64,000 nucleotides of DNA from Melioribacteraceae bacterium (GCA_022181065.1 BQMY01000075.1:1-64000); one strand, 5' to 3'. Counted from the first letter of the stretch, positions 45,903 through 54,680 are shown. Numbers and translations: made by a program. The notes: generated by a model from the sequence alone, not told the origin.

Positions 45903-46283
45903 ATGAAAAAAAATATTATACAGACAGAATGCCCGGTGAGGGATATTCTTGATCGCCTGGGGGATAAATGGAGTGTCTTGATAATTGTAACACTAAATGA
46001 GCGTACATTACGTTTCTCGGAGTTAAAGCGTGAGATTAGCGATATTTCTCAGAGGATGCTCACACTAACATTAAAAAATCTGGAAAGGGACGGACTTTTA
46101 ACCCGTACAGTCTATGCAACGGTTCCTCCCCGGGTAGATTACGCATTAACAGATCTGGGGAAAATATTTCATTCCGAAATTTCTGGACTGGTTTCATGGG
46201 CAAAAAAATATCGACCCGAAATTGAGAAATCGAGGGAGGTCTATGATAAAAAAAAGGCTGAATTTCTTCAGCCTCAGATTTAA
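45903..46283 (+). CDS. HxlR-family winged-helix transcriptional regulator
   Basis: 126 residues. The HxlR signature is clear: CPVRDILDRLGDKWSVLIIV, then LRFSELKREISDISQRMLTL, and LKNLERDGLLTRTVYATVPP with RVDYALTDLGK. Cys10 is the conserved N-terminal cysteine that senses electrophiles or oxidants in several members. It probably represses the divergent SDR gene. The 3' end of the gene contains the terminator hairpin of the convergent kdsC-like gene. Confidence 0.94.
   Translation: MKKNIIQTECPVRDILDRLGDKWSVLIIVTLNERTLRFSELKREISDISQRMLTLTLKNLERDGLLTRTVYATVPPRVDYALTDLGKIFHSEISGLVSWAKKYRPEIEKSREVYDKKKAEFLQPQI
46255..46274 (-). terminator. Terminator of the kdsC-like gene, inside the hxlR coding end
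   Basis: AGGCTGAA and TTCAGCCT form a stem with a 4-nt loop; on the minus strand it is followed by T8. It lies about 10 bp past the kdsC-like stop and inside codons of the convergent hxlR gene. Confidence 0.85.
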
Positions 46284-46284
46284 G

Positions 46285-46791
46285 CTAATATTCTTTTTTA
46301 ATGCTAAGTATCAGGTTAACAAGTTCCCGATAAGCGCCCCGTCCGCCGTTATTTTTGCATTTGTAGTTCGATATTTCAATAATTTCATCAACGGCATCTG
46401 CCGGACAAGCAGTAAAACCTGCTTCTTTCATTACACCAAGATCATTTACATCATCACCAATAAAAGCAGCTTCAGCCATAGTGATATTCATATCGTCGCA
46501 AATCTCCCGGAGGGTGACCTGTTTCTCCCACACCCCGAGGTAAATGTAATCCATTCTTAATCGTTCTGCTCTGAGGCGCATAAATTTTGAAGTATCTGTT
46601 GATATCATCCCGGTTTTAAGTCCGGCTTCCCGCAGTAGTTTTACACCCATTCCATCCTTGACGTTGAACTTTTTCATTACAAGTCCATTTTCGGTGTAGT
46701 ATAAACTACCATCTGTCAATACACCATCAACATCTGTTACCACTAATTTAAGGTTTTTTATTTTTTCTAAAAGAATAGCGTCAAAAGTCAA
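46285..46791 (-). CDS. kdsC: HAD-family phosphatase, KdsC-like (KDO-8-phosphate phosphatase)
   Basis: 168 residues. The HAD nucleophile motif DVDGVLTDG has Asp20 and Asp22. KKFNVKDGMGVKLLREAGLK, MISTDTS, then AFIGDDVNDLGVMKEAGF (motif IV) and the final NNGGRGAYRELVNLIL are typical of KdsC. It would release KDO from KDO-8-P for lipid A core. Related phosphatases act on KDN or CMP-sugar precursors, so specificity is likely but not certain. The start is TTG, supported by GGAG five bases upstream and by the absence of any ATG before the catalytic motif. Confidence 0.88.
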   Translation of the reverse strand: MTFDAILLEKIKNLKLVVTDVDGVLTDGSLYYTENGLVMKKFNVKDGMGVKLLREAGLKTGMISTDTSKFMRLRAERLRMDYIYLGVWEKQVTLREICDDMNITMAEAAFIGDDVNDLGVMKEAGFTACPADAVDEIIEISNYKCKNNGGRGAYRELVNLILSIKKEY

Positions 46792-46877
46792 ATAATCTCC
46801 AATAATTAAAATTCAAGGAGTTAAAATAAATAATAGGGAGGAGAATAAAAAATTTTCGGAGAGGGAAGGTGACCTGG

Positions 46878-47414
46878 TTAACTTCCATTTAATTTTTCGT
46901 AGCCCATTTCTTCACGAGTTAATTTTTTTCTTTTCTTCTCAGCAATTTTTTGAAGAATGGCAAGAGTAAGATGAACGAGGGCAATGACAATAAAAATGGA
47001 GAAAATAATCCAAAGCGTGGTACTGAACTGATTAACTCGTGTAATCTCAAGGGCAGCCATTATCACCAGCGCCAATAGGGCGAATAAGATAGCAATAATT
47101 GCCCGATTGAAGTTTTTGACAGAACTTTTAATATTCAGCATCCTAGATGAAATGAATTCGGAGGACTTGTTTCTATTGGAAGAAGCGTGAACCTGACCGG
47201 TCTCTACCAATATTTCTTCCCGGCAGGATCGGCAGTAATAGACCATTTTAGGCATATCTTTAGAAATAATTAAATCCTTTCTGCAACCGCTGCAGTAAGT
47301 TAAATATTCGTTTTCCCAATCAACAAGCGCGTCCTCGGGAATGCGGTGAGTATCGTACTCTCTTACCATTCCATGGTCTCCGTAGAGATTACTTTCGAAA
47401 CTTTCCTGAGTCAT
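46878..47414 (-). CDS. Hypothetical zinc-ribbon membrane protein
   Basis: 178 residues I do not recognise. N-terminal ~60 residues contain two CxxC pairs (YCSGCRKD and YYCRSCREE) spaced about 25 residues, a likely zinc ribbon in the cytoplasm. Then come a basic linker, two membrane helices (~108-128 IIAILFALLALVIMAALEI and ~136-158 TLWIIFSIFIVIALVHLTLA), and a Lys-rich tail (EKKRKKLTREEMG). No neighbouring gene suggests a function. Confidence 0.68.
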   Translation of the reverse strand: MTQESFESNLYGDHGMVREYDTHRIPEDALVDWENEYLTYCSGCRKDLIISKDMPKMVYYCRSCREEILVETGQVHASSNRNKSSEFISSRMLNIKSSVKNFNRAIIAILFALLALVIMAALEITRVNQFSTTLWIIFSIFIVIALVHLTLAILQKIAEKKRKKLTREEMGYEKLNGS

Positions 47415-47658
47415 AAACCGCCTGAAATTTAACTTTAATGGAATTAAACATATTTACTCTTCATCACAATAAATCCACCCGTTTAATAAAAGGTGATTCA
47501 GAGCAAATTATTCGATACTATGACTTAATATAACAAAAAGTTTTGAATTTTCAATATTTCATACTTAATCCATTGTTATGGAGAGCATGAAGTATTTTCC
47601 GCTTTTGGCGGAAGTAGTAAAAATTTATTATAACTATATTATTTATGCACCTAAAAAA

Positions 47659-47682
47659 AATCCCGGAACGATATCCGGGATT
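47659..47682 (-). terminator. Terminator of the YitT-family gene
   Basis: AATCCCGGA (47659-47667) pairs with TCCGGGATT (47674-47682) around a 6-nt loop, and the minus strand continues into T8. Confidence 0.85.
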
Positions 47683-47705
47683 CGATGTATTCAAAAAAAA
47701 GTTGG

Positions 47706-48641
47706 TCATATACGTCTTCGAAAACCTTTTCCCAAAACTTCATGGACATTATTTATAATGACAAAAGCATCGGGATCAATTTCCTTGACCATTGAAGTCA
47801 GTTTTCCAACCTCCTTCAGGGTTACGACCGTAAAAATTACATCACGCTCAATATTTTTATACAATCCGCGGGATTTGAGAGCTGTGGCTCCCCGCGTCAT
47901 ATTTTTGGTCAACGTTTCCGCGATTTCCTTATTTTTATCCGATATAATAAACGCCATCCTCGCATAATCAAACCCGTCGATTACCATATCTATAAGTCTG
48001 CTCGAAACAAACAACAAAAATACGGCATAGAAGGTGAGAGTTAGCGCAGGTCGGTCAGGAGAGAGATCCTTGATATCAATTATGAAACCGGCAAGCGCTA
48101 TGACAAAAAAGTCGATGAGCATTATTGCCTGACCAGGTTTAAAACCAAAACGTTTCTGCATAATGGCCGCAACTATATCCGAGCCTGCCGTTGTTCCATT
48201 AAATTTAAAGATTATACCAATTCCAACTCCAAGAAGCACCGCCCCTATTAAAATCAGGAAGAGGAAATCATTTTGAAGCAGATCTTTTACAGCCGCGGTC
48301 TCCGCAAGATTGATTGATGCGAAGCCGGGAATGTCACCGCGGAAAAAGTCAATAAAAAATGAGCTGAGTGTAAATCCCACGAATGTACGAACACCAAAAC
48401 TTTTTCCAAGTTCTTTCAATCCCCAGATATAAAGCGGTACGTTGATCAACCATATAACCATACCCACCTGAAGCGAGCCGCCGGAAAGGTAATGAATCGC
48501 CATAGCCAAACCACTCGCGCCACCGGGAACCACACGCGCGTCCACAAGAAAAACACCAATGCCCAGTGCCATAAGAGCTGAGCCGATTGTTATAAAAAAG
48601 TAATCAACAACAGGATATTTTTTAAGTAATTTCTTACCCAT
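47706..48641 (-). CDS. YitT-family membrane protein (DUF161/DUF2179)
   Basis: 311 residues from the ATG at 48641, which is preceded by TGAGG; a TTG four codons upstream is part of that SD. Five to six membrane helices (DYFFITIGSALMALGIGVFL, then VVPGGASGLAMAIHYLSGGS, the YitT_membrane signature) are followed by a C-terminal cytoplasmic DUF2179 domain (RGATALKSRGLYKNIERDVI, then VTLKEVGKLTSMVKEIDPDA). Transport function suspected in the family; substrate unknown. Confidence 0.9.
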   Translation of the reverse strand: MGKKLLKKYPVVDYFFITIGSALMALGIGVFLVDARVVPGGASGLAMAIHYLSGGSLQVGMVIWLINVPLYIWGLKELGKSFGVRTFVGFTLSSFFIDFFRGDIPGFASINLAETAAVKDLLQNDFLFLILIGAVLLGVGIGIIFKFNGTTAGSDIVAAIMQKRFGFKPGQAIMLIDFFVIALAGFIIDIKDLSPDRPALTLTFYAVFLLFVSSRLIDMVIDGFDYARMAFIISDKNKEIAETLTKNMTRGATALKSRGLYKNIERDVIFTVVTLKEVGKLTSMVKEIDPDAFVIINNVHEVLGKGFRRRI

Positions 48642-48733
48642 TTCAAACCTCAAAAAAATAAATAGTAATTAATATCTAATTAAATTGAGATTAACCTCTA
48701 TGGTTATCTTCGTTTCTACTTCCTAAAGAAAAA

Positions 48734-48763
48734 GGGATTAACCGTATAAAAACAGTTAACCCC
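48734..48763 (-). terminator. Terminator of gpmI
   Basis: GGGATTAAC (48734-48742) pairs with GTTAACCCC (48755-48763) with one G-U-type mismatch; the minus strand then reads TTTTTCTTT. It lies just beyond the gpmI stop. Confidence 0.7.
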
Positions 48764-48788
48764 CCTAAAGGAACAATATTTAGTTTCT

Positions 48789-50417
48789 TTAGAACTCTAT
48801 AAGTGACTGATCGTAGTCTTCCACATTTTCATAACCGAGCAAATTAAGTATAGTACCGGCAATATTTGTAAGTCCGGCATTTTCTACTTTCGCCATTTTA
48901 TATTCACCGTTATACTGAGGATCATATATGATAAAGGGAACACGATTAAGAGAGTGAGATGTTTTTACATCTTTTTTACCTTTTTTCTCAACGAACATCT
49001 CGTCAGCGTTACCATGATCAGCAGTAACAATAGCAATACCATTCAATTTTTTGATCACTTCCAATAATTCGGCAACACCTGTATCAACAGATTCAACAGC
49101 GGTAATTATTGCTTCCTTCTTACCTGTGTGTCCTACCATATCACCGTTAGGGTAATTAATTCTGCCAAATTGATATTTACCTTCCTGTAGCAATTTGATG
49201 GTCTCTTCGGTGATTTCAGCGGCTTTCATTTTAGGTGCTTTATCAAACTGAATTTTATCAGAAGGTATCTCAACGTATTTTTCGAGATCCTTATTGATGT
49301 AACCCGATTTATTACCGTTCCAAAAATAAGTAACGTGACCGAATTTCTGTGTTTCGGATATCGCGAATGAAGTTACCCCTTCAGCACAAAGGTACTGGCT
49401 TATTGGTCGGTCTATTGACGGTGGTTCCACAAGGAAATTGGAAGGAATATGAAGATCACCGTCATATTCCATCATACCCGCAAAAATTACGTTTGGTTTT
49501 CTTACTCTGTTAAATTCTACAAAGTTTTCGTCTTCGAATGCTTTGGAAATTTCAATTGCGCGGTCACCCCGGAAATTGAAGAAAATCACAGCGTCACCAT
49601 CAAAAATTCTGCCATTAGGTTCATTATTATCATCTACGACAACAAAAGATTCAAGATACTGGTCTGTCATCTGGTCGTCTTCCGCGTAATAAGTTTTTAC
49701 CGCTTCCGATGCAGATTTGAATTTTCTTGCTTCACCGAGTACATGTGCTTTCCAACCTCTTTCAACAACAGACCAGTCAGCGTTGTAGCGATCCATTGTT
49801 GTGATCATTCTTCCACCACCGGAAGCGATTTTATAATCGAATCCTTCTTTAGTTGAAATTTCCGCGAGTTTAGCTTCAGTCGGTTCAACATACTCAAGCG
49901 CGGATTTTTCTCCAACATCTCTTCCATCAAGTAAAACATGAAGTCTTACACTTTTAACACCTTCTTCAACACATCTGTCGATCATGGCGTTAAGCTGATT
50001 GATGTGCGAATGTACGTTACCATCGGAAAGCAAACCTATGAAATGCACAGTACCGTTGTTGGTTCCTCTTATCATAGTATTTCTCCAGGCCTGACCTTTA
50101 AAAATATTGCCTGAATTTATTGACTCGTTCACCAGTTTAGCACCCTGAGCGAAAACTCTTCCCGCGCCGATCGCGTTATGACCAACTTCGCTATTTCCCA
50201 TATCATCCTCGCTTGGAAGACCAACCGCGGGTCCGTGGGCTTTAAGTGTAGTTGTGAGTTCACTTTTCATCAATTTATCAATTGTGGGTGTTTTCGCTAA
50301 AAATACACCATCGCTATCATCATGTTTACCGATACCGACCCCATCCATAATTACTAAAAGTAATGGACCTTGTCTTCCGGTAAACTTTTCTGATTTTTTC
50401 AGTTTTAATTCCATCAT
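48789..50417 (-). CDS. gpmI: 2,3-bisphosphoglycerate-independent phosphoglycerate mutase
   Basis: Interconverts 3- and 2-phosphoglycerate in glycolysis and gluconeogenesis using two Mn ions. 542 residues, alkaline-phosphatase superfamily. VIMDGVGIG holds the first metal Asp, and the phosphorylated Ser76 is in DDMGNSEVGHNAIGAGRV. LLSDGNVHSHINQL, HVLLDGRDV, FFNFRGDRAIEI and IVTADHGNADEM are the other metal or substrate motifs. Slightly longer than E. coli GpmI because of a short N-terminal extension. It does not depend on 2,3-bisphosphoglycerate. Confidence 0.97.
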   Translation of the reverse strand: MMELKLKKSEKFTGRQGPLLLVIMDGVGIGKHDDSDGVFLAKTPTIDKLMKSELTTTLKAHGPAVGLPSEDDMGNSEVGHNAIGAGRVFAQGAKLVNESINSGNIFKGQAWRNTMIRGTNNGTVHFIGLLSDGNVHSHINQLNAMIDRCVEEGVKSVRLHVLLDGRDVGEKSALEYVEPTEAKLAEISTKEGFDYKIASGGGRMITTMDRYNADWSVVERGWKAHVLGEARKFKSASEAVKTYYAEDDQMTDQYLESFVVVDDNNEPNGRIFDGDAVIFFNFRGDRAIEISKAFEDENFVEFNRVRKPNVIFAGMMEYDGDLHIPSNFLVEPPSIDRPISQYLCAEGVTSFAISETQKFGHVTYFWNGNKSGYINKDLEKYVEIPSDKIQFDKAPKMKAAEITEETIKLLQEGKYQFGRINYPNGDMVGHTGKKEAIITAVESVDTGVAELLEVIKKLNGIAIVTADHGNADEMFVEKKGKKDVKTSHSLNRVPFIIYDPQYNGEYKMAKVENAGLTNIAGTILNLLGYENVEDYDQSLIEF

Positions 50418-50561
50418 AATCCTTGTTTATTTTACATTTCTAAAATAATTCATTCAATCAAATTCAAACAACTAATATACCAGTCCTTAAAGGCAGGAGC
50501 AAATAAACTTGCGAGAAATAATGATTTGGTTTATCGACTCTATTGAGAGGTATTCAAATAA

Positions 50562-50584
50562 AAAGCCCGCTTTCAACGGGCTTT
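50562..50584 (-). terminator. Terminator of the NifU-like gene
   Basis: AAAGCCCG pairs with CGGGCTTT around CTTTCAA; on the minus strand a TTTTTATTTG tract follows. About 20 bp past the stop at 50606. Confidence 0.85.
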
Positions 50585-50605
50585 CAATTTTTAATATTGA
50601 GAAAA

Positions 50606-51148
50606 TCAGGCGGAAATTACATCAATGTTGGGATCGACTTCCCTCCGTAGAAGGTTCTCAATCGCAACGAGGGTTCCTCTGATAGCCGAAGGGCATGATC
50701 CACAGGCTCCCTGATATTTAATCTTGAGTAAATTACCTTCCAGTGCCATAACTTCCAGCCCACCACCGTCGCCCGCAAGCGCCGGACGAACACGCTGGTC
50801 TAGTATCTGGTTGATTTTCTTTAGAAGAATTGTCTCTTCTTCGGAAGATAGCTGAATTTCTTCTTCAGCCGGTATAGTCGATTGATCAAACTTTCTCAAA
50901 AATGAGATGAGTTCTTTTTGAATTACACCCCAGCTGATCGTTGGATCTTTTTCAATAGTTATAAATTTCTGCATATAAAAAACAGAAACAATACCATTTA
51001 TTTCGAATATACCTTTCGCCAAAGGATCATTTTCCGCACTCGCTTTATCCGCGAAATTACGTGTTTCTCTCTTCAGCAAAGTTTCCGATACAATAAACTT
51101 CAATGCTTGTGGATTCGGTGTTAAATCAACATCCTGTACTATTAACAT
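50606..51148 (-). CDS. NifU-like Fe-S scaffold/carrier protein (Nfu type)
   Basis: 180 residues. An N-terminal Nfu_N domain (LTPNPQALKFIVSETLLKRE, then SPLAKGIFE-like NDPLAKGIFEINGI, VFYMQKFITIEK) is followed by a NifU C-terminal domain with the cluster-binding CxxC in YQGACGSCPSAIRGTLVAIE. It delivers [4Fe-4S] clusters to apo-proteins in the cytosol. Architecture is that of mitochondrial NFU1 and bacterial Nfu rather than NfuA (which has an A-type N-domain). It is 63 bp downstream of rsmI on the same strand. Confidence 0.92.
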   Translation of the reverse strand: MLIVQDVDLTPNPQALKFIVSETLLKRETRNFADKASAENDPLAKGIFEINGIVSVFYMQKFITIEKDPTISWGVIQKELISFLRKFDQSTIPAEEEIQLSSEEETILLKKINQILDQRVRPALAGDGGGLEVMALEGNLLKIKYQGACGSCPSAIRGTLVAIENLLRREVDPNIDVISA

Positions 51149-51211
51149 GTTAAACTCCTGAACTTTATTTTAATAACCGTATTGAATAGTGTAAGGTTCA
51201 ACAGCATTTCA

Positions 51212-51886
51212 TTAACGGTTATTGACAATCAATACAAATTCGCCTTTTAATTTTAAAGTTTCAACTTTTTTTAATACTTCACCTGCAAAACCTCTCAAAA
51301 ACCGTTCCTCCGGCATCGTGAGTTTGTAACCGACAGCAATTTCGGTTTTATATCCCATAGTTTTTACCACATCAGCAAGTAATGTTTTTATTCTGTAGGG
51401 GGTCTCCATAACAACAATAAGTTCGCGAAGATGTTTCAGATGGAAAAGCTGTTTTCTTCTTTCATCTTTTTTGGGAGAAAGCCAGCCGTAATAATAGAAA
51501 TTATTCATTTCGAATCCGGAACCTGTAAGAGCCGGAAGAAGGGAGTTGGCACCCGGTACCGGAATTATCTCAATTCCAAAAGAAATCGCCAGAGGAACAA
51601 GGTGATTTCCCGGATCTGAAAAAAGGGGAGTACCGGCATCAGAAATCATCGCGACATTCTCATACTCCCTTATTTTGTTAACAAGCTCCATAGCCGAATC
51701 TTTTTCATTGTGCTCATTTACTGCCAGTAATTCATTTTTGATTTCGTACTGGCGCAGCAATTTACTTGCGGGTTTATATTCCTCACAGAGAATAATATCA
51801 GCTTCCTTCAGGATTCGTAACGCCCGGAGTGTAATATCCTCGTAGTTGCCGATCGGGGTCGAGACGAGGTATAGCTTGGTTTGCAT
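51212..51886 (-). CDS. rsmI: 16S rRNA (cytidine1402-2'-O)-methyltransferase RsmI
   Basis: Tetrapyrrole-methylase-fold enzyme that 2'-O-methylates C1402 in the ribosomal P site. 224 residues: LYLVSTPIGNYEDITLRALR, ILKEADIILCEEYKPASKLL, then ISDAGTPLFSDPGNHLV and PVPGANSLLPALTGSGF. It is shorter than the ~286-residue E. coli enzyme, lacking the C-terminal extension; the core methylase appears complete, and short forms occur in the Bacteroidota relatives I recall. The E. coli signature EDTR is replaced by CEEYK, so the assignment is a little less secure than usual. Confidence 0.85.
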   Translation of the reverse strand: MQTKLYLVSTPIGNYEDITLRALRILKEADIILCEEYKPASKLLRQYEIKNELLAVNEHNEKDSAMELVNKIREYENVAMISDAGTPLFSDPGNHLVPLAISFGIEIIPVPGANSLLPALTGSGFEMNNFYYYGWLSPKKDERRKQLFHLKHLRELIVVMETPYRIKTLLADVVKTMGYKTEIAVGYKLTMPEERFLRGFAGEVLKKVETLKLKGEFVLIVNNR

Positions 51887-51903
51887 AACATCCCTTTAAA
51901 ATA

Positions 51904-51937
51904 AAACTCCCCGGTTTATAACAAAACCGGGGAGTTT
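51904..51937 (-). terminator. Terminator of proS
   Basis: A perfect 14-bp stem, AAACTCCCCGGTTT (51904-51917) and AAACCGGGGAGTTT (51924-51937), loop ATAACA, with T-rich flank on the minus strand, 17 bp past the proS stop. It separates proS from rsmI. Confidence 0.92.
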
Positions 51938-51953
51938 CGGCTAGACTTATACT

Positions 51954-53648
51954 TTATAAATTACTTGTTAGCTCTTCAATTTTTGAGTAGAGCTCATCGA
52001 TTGCCACAAGGTCGCGTTCACCCGTTTTTCTTACTTTATACTCAACCTTGTTTTCTTTTAGATTTCTCTCGCCAACAACTATCTGGATTGGCACACCCAT
52101 AAGGTCGGCATCATTAAACTTGAAACCCGCCTGCGCGTCAACACGATCATCATAAAGCACTTCATAGCCTTTGTCGCCAAGATCATCGTAAAGTTTATCG
52201 GCGACTTCGCGCACCGCGTCTTTTTTAATGTTGAGAGCAAGCAACTGGATATCGAACGGAGTGAATTCTTTCTTCCAGACGATACCCTTTTCGTCATAGT
52301 TCTGCTCTATGTAGCAAGCGAGTACACGTTCAACTCCGATACCGTAGCTTCCCATAACAAGAGGTTTCGCAATGCCCGATTCATCAAGGAAATTCGCACC
52401 CAGACCTTCGGAATATTTGGTTCCGAGCTTGAATATATGCCCAAGTTCAATTGCTTTGAAGACATCTATCTCCTTTCCGCATCGTACACATTTTTCGCCT
52501 GTTTCCGCTGTACGAAGGTCGGCAAACTCGATATCCGTAACGTCTCTCTCCAGATCAATACCACCAATGTGATAATCATTTTTGTTTGCGCCGCTGAAAA
52601 GATTGTATAGTCCTTTCAAACGCTCGTCGGCTATGATACGGTGTGTAAATCCGACCGGACCAATAGAGCCGGCGTCAGCACCGGTGATCTTTTTTAATTC
52701 TTCTGGATGTCCCGGACGAACCGAGGCACCAAGCACTGATTCGAGTTTCGTTTCATTTACTTCGTCATTGCCGAGCATAAGAATCAATACCGGTTTATCA
52801 TCCACGATATAAACCCTGGATTTTGCTGTTTCCTGTTCATGAATCGAAAGAAATTCACAAAGTTCATCGATACTTTTAACATTTGGCGTATGAATTTCAT
52901 AAACTTCTTTTTTGTCACCGGTTGATTTAACTTCAGCAGGTACAGACTTTGCAACCTCAACATTGGCTGCGTATCCACATGTTTTACAATGAGCCACTGT
53001 ATCTTCACCGGCATCTGATTGCACCATAAACTCTTCCGATTTGCTGCCGCCCATCGCGCCGGATGAAGCTCCAACAACAAAAAAGTCGATTCCACAACGC
53101 TCGAAAATTTTTCGATATGCCTTATCATGCAGATCATATGATTCGTCAAGGGCTTCAAACGACTTATCAAAACTGTAAGAGTCTTTCATAAGGAACTGTC
53201 TTCCGCGAATCACACCGGAGCGTGGACGCGCTTCATTACGAAATTTTGTCTGAATCTGATACCAAATCTGTGGTAAATCTTTGTATGATTTCAAAACACC
53301 TTTTGAATGGTAAGTCATAATCTCTTCATGGGTTGGAGCGAGTACATAATCACGGTTTTTAAGATGAAACATGGTATCTCCAAATGCCTCAACTCTTCCT
53401 GTCTCTTCCCAAATTTCTTTCGGATTTAACGCGGGAAGATGAAATTCCTGTCCGCCAATAGCGTCCATTTCCTCACGGATTATATCTGATACTTTCTTAA
53501 CCATTTTGTAGCCGACTGGAAGGAACGAATAGATACCCGCGGATAACATTCTCACCAAACCGGCACGCAGCATTAGAACATGACTCGGGATTACAGCATC
53601 TGTAGGAACTTCTTTAAGTGTTGGAATAAAAGATTTACTAATTCGCAT
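51954..53648 (-). CDS. proS: Prolyl-tRNA synthetase, bacterial type with editing insert
   Basis: Charges tRNA-Pro. 564 residues, class II. Motif 2 region TKFRNEARPRSGVIRGRQFL, then MKDSYSFDKS; motif 3 MGSYGIGVERVLACYIEQNY. Between them (about 220-395) is the YbaK-like INS editing domain that removes mis-charged alanine (CKTCGYAANVEVAKS, TGADAGSIGPVG). The C-terminal anticodon-binding domain ends VRKTGERDLVAIDELYSKI. Monocistronic, with repeats upstream. Confidence 0.97.
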   Translation of the reverse strand: MRISKSFIPTLKEVPTDAVIPSHVLMLRAGLVRMLSAGIYSFLPVGYKMVKKVSDIIREEMDAIGGQEFHLPALNPKEIWEETGRVEAFGDTMFHLKNRDYVLAPTHEEIMTYHSKGVLKSYKDLPQIWYQIQTKFRNEARPRSGVIRGRQFLMKDSYSFDKSFEALDESYDLHDKAYRKIFERCGIDFFVVGASSGAMGGSKSEEFMVQSDAGEDTVAHCKTCGYAANVEVAKSVPAEVKSTGDKKEVYEIHTPNVKSIDELCEFLSIHEQETAKSRVYIVDDKPVLILMLGNDEVNETKLESVLGASVRPGHPEELKKITGADAGSIGPVGFTHRIIADERLKGLYNLFSGANKNDYHIGGIDLERDVTDIEFADLRTAETGEKCVRCGKEIDVFKAIELGHIFKLGTKYSEGLGANFLDESGIAKPLVMGSYGIGVERVLACYIEQNYDEKGIVWKKEFTPFDIQLLALNIKKDAVREVADKLYDDLGDKGYEVLYDDRVDAQAGFKFNDADLMGVPIQIVVGERNLKENKVEYKVRKTGERDLVAIDELYSKIEELTSNL

Positions 53649-53804
53649 GAAACTCTCAACTTTTTGATTTTACAGTAAACAACAAATTTACGAAATGATA
53701 AGGGCAAATAAAACCGTGAATTTGTAAAATAGAGAAGCTTGGGGATAATATAGATATCATACAAGATTCAATACGAGTTGAGAGGGTATTGCAGAAATTA
53801 AATC

Positions 53805-54155
53805 GGATTATTGGTTTATCCTCTGTTAAAAGTATCTCGACATTCTAATAATCTGGATTCCTGCCTGCGCAGGAATGACCCAAAAAAAGTATTTGCCATT
53901 ACCAGTAAACCGAAATTTCTATTGATTGACATTCTCTACGTAACCCGGTTCTTCCACGCAAGCGGGACAGGCGAGGCCTTCAGGTATCTATTGTTTGAGG
54001 GTTGCTGAGCTGCGTCGAAGCACCCGGGAACCCATCGTAAAAGTTGACGACAATATTTTATTCTCCCCTCCATTTACCAAAGTTTACGCACCCGGGTGTG
54101 GGAGGGTCCGACGCTCGGAGGGGGTGGGTTTGTCACGTGCTGAATTAGGTTGCAC
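53805..54155. repeat. Composite repeat module, copy 1 (351 bp)
   Basis: Begins GGATTATTGGTTTATCCTCT and contains, in order, a CTGGATTCCTGCCTGCGCAG palindrome (53853-53879), an ~80-bp element (53945-54025) that is the inverse of 19053-19134, and a GGAGGGGGTGGG-containing segment (about 54063-54148). The next copy starts at 54156. Confidence 0.88.
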
Positions 54156-54559
54156 GGATTATTAGTTTATTCTCTGTTAAAAGTATCTTGACATTCTAAT
54201 AATCTGGATTCCTGCCTGCGCAGGAATGACCCCAAAATAGTATTTGTCATTACCAGTAAACCGAAATTTCTATTGATTGACATTCTCTACGTAACCCGGT
54301 TCTTCCACGCAGACGGGACAGGCGAGGCCTTCAGGTATCTTTTGTTTGAGGGTTGCTGAGCAGCGTCGAAGCACCCGGGAACTTTTGATGTCGATACGAA
54401 TCCATCCTAAATCCTTCCCTTTACCAAAGGGAAGGACTTTTAAAAAGTTGACGATAATATTTTATTCTCCCCTCCATTTACCAAAGTTTACGCACCTGGG
54501 TGTGGGAGGGTTCGACGCTCGGAGGGGGTGGGTTTGTCACGTGCTGAATTAGGTTGCAC
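54156..54559. repeat. Composite repeat module, copy 2 (404 bp, with nested insert)
   Basis: Same order as copy 1: palindrome at 54204-54230, ~80-bp element at 54296-54376, G-rich segment to 54556. It is ~53 bp longer because a mini-repeat of the argF-terminator family (54399-54441) and a few flanking bases sit where copy 1 reads straight from CACCCGGGAACC to AAAGTTGACGA. Confidence 0.88.
54399..54441. repeat. Mini-repeat nested in copy 2
   Basis: AATCCATCCTAAATCCTTCC then CTTTACCAAAGGGAAGGACTTTT. Third member of the family also at 7447-7491 (argF terminator) and 19155-19208. Its absence from module copy 1 at the matching site shows it arrived after the module duplicated, or was lost precisely from copy 1. 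Confidence 0.8.
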
Positions 54560-54680
54560 GGATTATTAGTTTATTCTCTGTTAAAAGTATCTCGACATTC
54601 TAATAATCTGGATTCCTGCCCCTCCTTAGGCGGGTAAACTTCGCGGGAATGACCCTAAAATAGTATTTGCATACCCGTGT
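54560..54680. repeat. Composite repeat module, copy 3 (partial)
   Basis: Starts like copies 1 and 2 and reaches the palindrome, whose centre (TGCGCAGG) is replaced by a ~27-bp CCCTCCTTAGGCGGGTAAAC-type segment (54608-54653). It stops after AGTATTTGCATAC, lacking the ~80-bp element and the G-rich part. Confidence 0.8.

Noticed and set aside
47578-47967. 129-codon plus-strand frame opposite the YitT gene
   Set aside because: Mostly antisense to the DUF2179 coding region and it runs through the terminator hairpin.
53805-54680. Insertion sequence or MITE with transposase
   Set aside because: No transposase frame, no terminal inverted repeats bounding the module; better described as tandem composite repeats.
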